A stretch of DNA of 29,096 nt. Source: a virus. The position numbers and the translations under genes are program-made. Where the stretch lies: the IMG/VR virus record IMGVR_UViG_3300027712_000107, positions 1 through 29,096 of that record; one strand, given 5' to 3'. Positions 28,227-29,096 of the stretch are shown here, one piece after another. Numbering within the stretch: position 1 is the stretch's first letter; each line of letters starts with the position of its first letter. The notes under the pieces were generated by a model. It was not told where the DNA came from and did not search any database. It was given only the letters and a program-made list of their open reading frames with translations.

Positions 28227-28679
28227 TTAGAGTTTGGCTATTAGCAATTTTGCTTCGTCTGGGGTTACATTGATTTCAATGTGCATCCAGTCTGGCTTTG
28301 CGCTTTTGTATGTTCCGCCTGAACGAAGTCCATATTTAGAGCAAATGTCAAGAATTGCTGATTGTTGTTCTGGCGTAAGATTACCATTGGCAGAGCCTTG
28401 AGGGTGGCGGGATGGCCATATATCTACGGCAGTTCCAGAAGCATGATTGGAAAGAGTTCCAGCCCCACCCCGTACATCGCGATAGGCGTATCCCTGAACT
28501 TCTCCAGGTTCTAATTTCTCTACCCGCTTGTGCCATTCTTTACAAGCCGCAATAAGCAATGGAGCCACAGCTTTAGCGCAACGAAGTCTGATTGGGCGAA
28601 TTCCGCCTATAACAGTAAATACTCCAATATCAATCTTTGCTTGATCGGCTGAGGCTTCCCATCCGTTAGATGATTTCAA
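28227..28679 (-). CDS. M15-family peptidase endolysin
   Basis: A 150-residue zinc peptidase. The motif SNHASGTAVD (Ser77, His79, Asp86) and the later DWMHIEI (His133) give the His-Asp-His zinc set of the M15 D-Ala-D-Ala or L-Ala-D-Glu peptidases. The substrate loop around GYAYRDVRGGAG is also typical. It would cut peptide cross-links in the host wall at the end of infection. No separate wall-binding domain or signal peptide is seen, so release through a holin fits. A second wall enzyme is the transglycosylase at 14.5 kb. Confidence 0.88.
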   Translation of the reverse strand: MKSSNGWEASADQAKIDIGVFTVIGGIRPIRLRCAKAVAPLLIAACKEWHKRVEKLEPGEVQGYAYRDVRGGAGTLSNHASGTAVDIWPSRHPQGSANGNLTPEQQSAILDICSKYGLRSGGTYKSAKPDWMHIEINVTPDEAKLLIAKL

Positions 28680-28912
28680 TTTTCAATCCTTGCCTTTACT
28701 ACTTCAATGTCCGTTTTGATAAGGGCTTGATTCTTGTAAAGGTCGTTGATTTTCTGAACCGCTCCGTTGCCATCGTTGAAGAGGGCGTATTCGATACGAT
28801 CCAGTTTCTTGACGATATGCACATATATCTTGATCCCACCCAAGAACATGACAAAAAGGTTCATTATCCCCACAAATATGCCAATAGTTAGACTTGCTTG
28901 GGTGAGAATCAT
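28676..28912 (-). CDS. Membrane protein with coiled coil, lysis-associated candidate (78 aa)
   Basis: The N-terminus is a single membrane span (residues about 8-30, LTIGIFVGIMNLFVMFLGGI) followed by a helical charged region (KKLDRIEYALF, QKINDLYKNQALIKTDIEV). Small phage proteins of this form often sit next to endolysins as holins or spanin-like accessories. It overlaps the endolysin start by ATGA. Confidence 0.68.
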   Translation of the reverse strand: MILTQASLTIGIFVGIMNLFVMFLGGIKIYVHIVKKLDRIEYALFNDGNGAVQKINDLYKNQALIKTDIEVVKARIEN

Positions 28913-28936
28913 TATTAGCGCCTTTACGGTTGTAAA

Positions 28937-29096
28937 TTAGTTTTCAAATACTGATATTGCTGCTGTACCTGATGCCGTAATAACCCAAAGTTCAGAGCCA
29001 CCATTAACATCAAGAGTAATCTTATCGTTGGCATCCAACTTGTAACCTGTTGATGATGTCACATTACGGTCTCCAAGATAGGTTGCCACTGTTTCG
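28937..29096 (-). CDS. Small virion protein, partial (N-terminus beyond right edge)
   Basis: Frame open from the right edge to TAA at 28937, giving 52 residues (ETVATYLGDRNVTSS, LDANDKITLDVNGGSELWVI, AAISVFEN). The beta-rich, Gly/Thr/Ala composition resembles the small structural protein at 26931-27293. A capsid or tail decoration protein is likely, but only the C-terminal part is visible. Confidence 0.65.
   Translation of the reverse strand, partial: ETVATYLGDRNVTSSTGYKLDANDKITLDVNGGSELWVITASGTAAISVFEN

Overview
The window is a stretch of a tailed double-stranded DNA bacteriophage genome. It carries a large terminase, portal, tail adhesins, endolysin, holin candidates, RecT, SSB and densely packed small genes. 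The host is most likely an actinobacterium: the phage encodes a WhiB-type Fe-S regulator (17299-17676), an FmdB-type zinc ribbon and a lytic transglycosylase of the actinobacterial type. Base composition, judged by eye at mid-40s % GC, is low for that phylum. That fits aquatic low-GC actinobacteria, but the habitat is inference only.

Nearly all genes are on the minus strand, so transcription runs right to left. From the right edge: a small virion protein, a membrane protein, an M15 endolysin and a holin candidate (28.0-29.1 kb). Next come tail-fibre and adhesin genes, including two tandem glycine-rich paralogues and a 20-residue-repeat protein (23.85-27.9 kb), closed by an intrinsic terminator (23.78-23.82 kb). 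A metabolism and replication block follows (13.4-23.7 kb): DUF6378-like protein, metallophosphoesterase, a C5 methyltransferase split into two overlapping genes, RecT, a Cas4-like nuclease, WhiB, a replication protein, a resolvase-like nuclease, a run of tiny Cys-rich proteins, a secreted lytic transglycosylase, HNH, SSB and an excisionase-like protein. The packaging/head genes (left edge to 9.84 kb) are terminase, five small basic proteins, portal, an assembly-like protein and a very large virion protein running off the left edge.

Two parts are on the plus strand. One is a solitary proteasome/HslV-like Ntn hydrolase (20237-20770), divergent from recT; between them a strong promoter has an inverted repeat across its spacer. 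The other is an island of six unrecognised small genes (11.07-13.21 kb) preceded by about 1.2 kb without convincing genes.

This island is the most unusual part. The gene-free stretch holds a strongly folded RNA candidate of about 340 nt (9907-10246), a consensus-like promoter (10328-10356) and two adjacent DnaA-box-like sites (10576-10595). Inside the operon are two complete type II hammerhead self-cleaving ribozymes (11963-12012 and 12766-12815). Each starts at the last base of a stop codon, and their stem I sequences differ while keeping full pairing. The motif GGATCCAGA occurs six times in the island, always in the same orientation. The operon probably makes one mRNA that cuts itself into three pieces.
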